From Aptenodytes patagonicus (lineage: Eukaryota; Chordata; Aves; Sphenisciformes; Spheniscidae): 64,000 nt of DNA. The notes below the pieces were generated by a model that ran no database searches, was not told the origin of the DNA, and saw only the letters and a program-made list of their open reading frames with translations. Below are positions 60,101 through 64,000 of this stretch, piece by piece. Location: contig NC_134951.1 in assembly GCF_965638725.1 (NCBI RefSeq), positions 43,478,746-43,542,745 of the forward strand, given 5' to 3'. Both the position numbers and the translations under genes were made by a program. Position 1 is the first letter of the stretch, and every line of letters starts with the position of its first letter.

Positions 60101-62799
60101 ACTGAAGCCTCCTTCAGTTATACTCATGATCTCAGAGATACACAAAAATAAGAAGATATAAGGATAGGTGAAATACTTGTTTGTCCATGTAACTTTCAAC
60201 TGAAGAACAGCTGAAGTTTGACACAGCATGGCTTAAAGGCTAATAAGAAATATGTCTATTTTTTAATGAATCAAAGTCAGACCGAGTACTCCTGATTGCC
60301 AAGACATGTAGAATTGCTGCTGTGTTATTACAAAACTTAAGACACCACTTAATAGTGATAAAAGGAAACACTGTTAAACAATATATCCTTCAGAACATAC
60401 GATTAAAACTAAGGGCTTCTATAAATCTCGTGTATCGGAGATCGGAACATAGCCTCATTTTCTCACAGAAACCTCCCTCATCAGTTCAAGATTAGTTGAC
60501 TTCAGCTACACTGTTTATTTCATCACTCCCCATTACAACGCTTCATCTGGTCAGTATATTACTGCAGGACACTACTATAGTATATTGTTTAATAACAGGT
60601 GTACTGAGGTTTAATATATTCCCAGGTTATCAGAAAAGAAGTCTAACCACAGTTTTTAGCTTGTCACTTTATAATTCTTATGAAGTATGAATTTTATTCA
60701 TCAACTATAAGCACCAAGGTGGGACATCATTCCACATCAATACACTAAATGTAGGTTGCTACAGGTGTGGTAGGAGTTCATCCTCCCATAATAGTCCACG
60801 TGGATTTAGTCGGTGCAATCAGGGGGACAGACAGAGCAATGCAGCCTACCAGCCTCTACTTCTCAGTAAGCTGCAGTGGTCTCTAGCCTCCACTAACTAG
60901 TCCCATGTACTGTGGTGAGAGTCTGGGTACCAACACTTACGTGACCACTGACATAGTAGGTGACTTAATCTGGATCCGAGTCCAACCTGAGTATCTACAA
61001 TATATTAATTTAAAAAAGTTCTTTTGCTCAGATGTGGAAGAATCATTTTCTTAATGCTCAGGGCAATTACTTTTATCAAGCCAACTTCCAGCAGTACCTT
61101 GCTTGCAATTTGAATACTCAAACAGGAGTAATGTACCATTACTTTGCCCTGAGTAGGCATCAACAGCTACTACAAATTAAAAAAAATGTGTATATATATT
61201 ATATATATTGTCAGAAGTAGTCTAGTCAGAGGTGTTTTCTGCACTACCTTCAGACTCCTCACAAGTACCATGCTGCATAATGCTTTAGGTAGCCTATTGT
61301 TTTAGCCTTAATAATGCTTAAAGCCTGTTCTTTGCAGCTCCGTATCCTTTTACCCAAGCTGCTGTGGTAGTATTTTCCAGAGCCTCCATGGCAGCATTGT
61401 TCCTTTTATTGTTCTCATGCTGTTGTACTCATTGCCTTGCACCTGCAAACCTCGATAATGTTGTTATGACAAGTTCTCCTGGGAAGCAACTATGACTGGT
61501 ATAAGAATCACCCCCCTCCCCTCCTTTTTCTTCATTCGAAGATAAGTCATTTAAATACTTATAAATATTCTCTAATAATATAGGTGCACAAAATTTTAAC
61601 AGCCAATGTGCAACATTTGCACTAGTGTTGCCCACTTCAGTCATTGCTAAAAGTACCACGAATGGGAACCAATGAGCAGGTCTTGATGAAAAGTCCATAG
61701 TACTAGGTGAAAAGCATGGCAAAAAGTCATCTTTATCCTCACCACGTGCTGCGCTTGAGAGACAACCTCTATCCCTCTGTCAGCTTTCTAAACAGCAGGA
61801 ACTCGGGAAATATATATTCAACATTCCACTGGGAAGGTATTTAGTCCTCAGTTAGAAAGCAGACCAAAGAGGACACTGTAGTAATTTTAAGTGTGGCATC
61901 AAGATACTGGCTGTTGGTCTAGCAACATGACAAGAGAAGGTGGGGAAGGAGGGACGTGACCTAGAAGATGAGGTCAGGTAGGGAGAGCCCAAAAGTCAAG
62001 AACACTAAGTACACCTCTCCAACAGTATAGATAAACACACCCATGCAACAATTACATCACACAGTAAGTCTCCTCACAGGCTAAAATCTGTAAGAGTAAA
62101 GTACTGAATAACACAACAGTTCACACTATGATAGCATTGCTGTTAATGTAACAATTGCCATTACTAAAACACAAACTACTATTTCAAATTGAGTTTTGAA
62201 ATCTAGAAAAATATGCTTTACTGAAATACTCTAAGTCTTGGTGCTTCTTTAGTGAGTGAGGCTATATTCCTTTTTCTAAATGAAAGCTGACAGAAGGGGA
62301 AGTTAAATCAAAGTGTCTTTTCTTCTGATGGAATGAGAAATTCTCTCTTCAGGAATAAGGCCCCGTGTGGAACAGGGGGAATGGACTCAAAGCCATGCCA
62401 CGCCAGAGACCCCTCAGTGTGCTCTTCACACAGGAATTCAGTTAACCCTATCCCAGGAAGGGCATCACTGTACTCACAGTTGTCCTGCCATTAATTCATT
62501 GCAAAAATCTCTGTCCTTTCAAGCAGCTTAAAGGTAAAAATCATGGCATAGACAATTGTTGCTGGAAAGAACAAACTCGCCCATGAAGCAATCTGTAGAT
62601 TGGTTTTCCCATAGTACAACGCAGCCTACAGACTCCCTCCTCTTCACCTACAGGTAGACCCTTTCCTTAGCACCTATTTAGCATCATGTTTTTAATGAAG
62701 ACTGATTACAACTGTTCCAAGAGCAGAAGAAAGGTAACACTCCATTCTTCCTGCATGAGTACTGCTATTTTTTTCCTCTGTATTGTGTAGCAAGACATA
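57193..62799 (-). other. UBE2J1: UBE2J1 intron sequence
   Basis: AT-rich sequence upstream of the last UBE2J1 exon. Apart from a GC-richer patch at 60720-60990 of unknown nature and an AT run at 61187-61210, I saw nothing. No UBC-fold or linker exon was recognised on the minus strand. Confidence 0.7.
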
Positions 62800-64000
62800 A
62801 GGTCCCATGACCTGGCGCTCACAAGGCATGAGCAGGACAACCAGGGGATCAGGCCTAGCCAGCACGGGTTCATGAGAGGCAGGTCCTGCTTGACCAACCT
62901 GATCTCCTTCTATGACCAGGTGACCCACCTAGTGGATGAGGGAAAGGCTGTGGATGTGGTCTACCTGGACTTCAGCAAGGCCTTTGACACCGTCTCCCAC
63001 AGCATTCTCCTCGAGAAGCTGGCGGCTCATGGCTTAGACAGGTGTACTCTGCGCTGGGTCAAAAACTGGCTGGATGGCCGGGCCCAGAGAGTTGTGGTGA
63101 ATGGAGTTACATCCAGTTGGCGGCCAGTCACAAGTGGTGTTCCCCACGGCTCAGTTTTGGGGTGGGTCTTGGTCAATATCTTTATCGATGACCTGGATGA
63201 GGGGATCGAGTGCACCCTCAGTAAGTTTGCAGACGACACCAAGTTGGGCGGGAGTGTTGATCTGCTCGAGGGTAGGAAGGCTCTGCAGAGGGACCTGGAC
63301 AGGCTGGATCGATGGGCCCAGGCCAACTGTATGAGGTTCAACAAGGCCAAGTGCCGGGTCCTGCACTTGGGCCACAACAACCCCATGCAGCGCTACAGGC
63401 TTGGGGCAGAGTGGCTGGAAAGCTGCCTGTTGGAAAAGGACCTGGGGGTGCTGGTTGACAGCTGGCTGAACATGAGTCGGCAGTGTGCCCAGGTGGCCAA
63501 GAAGGCCAATGGCATCCTGGCCATTGTATCAGCAATAGTGTGGCCAGCAGGAGTAGGGAAGTGATCGTGCCCCTGGACTCGGCACTGGTGAGGCCGCACC
63601 TCGAATACTGTGTTCAGTTTTAGGTCCCTCACTACAAGAAGGACGTTGAGGTGCTGGAGCGTGTCCAGAGAAGGGCAACGAGGCTGGTGAGGGGTCTGGA
63701 GAACAAGTCTGATGAGGAGCGGCTGAGGGAACTGGGGTTGTTTAGCCTGGAGAAAAGGAGGCTGAGGGGAGACCTCATCGCTCTCTACAACTACCTGAAA
63801 GGAGGTTGTAGCGAGGTGGGTGTTGGGTCTCTTCTCCCAAGTAACTAGCGATAGGACGAGAGGAAATGGCCCCAAGTTGCACCAGGGGAAGTTTAGATTG
63901 GACGTGAGGAAAAATTTCTTTACTGAAAGAGTGGTTAAACATTGGAAGAGGCTGCCCAGGGAAGTGGTTGAGTCACCATCCCTGGAGGTATTTAAAAGAC
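62800..64000 (+). mobile_element. 5'-truncated CR1 LINE, running off the window
   Basis: The element begins inside the RT domain and continues past the right edge, antisense to UBE2J1. Its RT part at 62872-63564 ([58 protein letters not shown]) retains an intact FADD catalytic box. The frame is then lost by a small insertion near 63518. In the shifted frame a TAG lies near 63622, followed by [12 protein letters not shown] and [11 protein letters not shown] (63651-63848) and a further TAG. It is a dead 5'-truncated copy, distinct from the intron 2 copy. Confidence 0.95.
62872..63564 (+). pseudogene. CR1 RT fragment with intact FADD box
   Basis: A 230-residue open stretch of CR1 reverse transcriptase, ending in non-homologous residues after a frameshift near 63518. 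It lacks the N-terminal endonuclease and the start of RT. Confidence 0.92.

Noticed and set aside
60941..60994. A 54-base minus-strand segment bounded by TTGTAG and GTAAGT, considered as a UBE2J1 exon
   Set aside because: None of its translations resembles UBE2J1, and the polypyrimidine tract is poor.

Overview
The window is vertebrate, most likely bird, genomic DNA. Supporting signs are multi-exon genes with consensus splice sites, CR1 LINEs carrying the avian-type 3' tail (ATTCTATG-like units), a worn MIR element, and otherwise sparse repeats. A turtle or crocodilian cannot be strictly excluded from CR1 alone. No prokaryotic features are present.

The main content is one complete gene on the minus strand, GABRR2 (GABA-A receptor subunit rho-2), with nine coding exons between 54026 and 12228. 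All eight introns have GT-AG boundaries and all phases join. The exons (113, 107, 68, 224, 83, 141, 153, 197 and 309 bp) give 464 residues plus a stop, against 465 for human rho-2. Signal peptide, GABA-binding tyrosines, Cys-loop and four membrane segments are intact. The second gene, also on the minus strand, is UBE2J1 (tail-anchored ER E2 enzyme). Its last coding exon lies at 57192..56923, and its other exons were not found before the right edge. UBE2J1 upstream of GABRR2, in tandem, matches the human 6q15 order (UBE2J1-GABRR2-GABRR1), so GABRR1 should lie beyond the left edge.

Layout: 1-12227 is the GABRR2 downstream flank, with no confident gene, one MIR and a worn CR1 piece. It also holds one speculative plus-strand first exon with a signal-peptide-like reading frame at 2955-3086. 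12228-54026 is GABRR2. Its 15.9-kb intron 2 holds a long minus-strand CR1 (38991-about 42270) with a decayed endonuclease/reverse transcriptase frame. Intron 1 begins next to a GC/CpG-rich block beside exon 2. 54027-54600 is the short GABRR2 promoter interval. About 54580-56922 is the probable UBE2J1 3' UTR, and 57193-64000 is UBE2J1 intron ending in a second CR1 (plus strand, from about 62800) cut off by the window.

The two genes do not share a pathway: rho-2 forms ligand-gated chloride channels in retina and other neurons, and UBE2J1 serves ER-associated degradation. I saw no clearly new biological system. The most testable leads are the candidate secreted-protein exon, the possible alternative promoter at exon 2, an LTR-like block in intron 4, two strong inverted repeats, and the upstream in-frame ATG of GABRR2.
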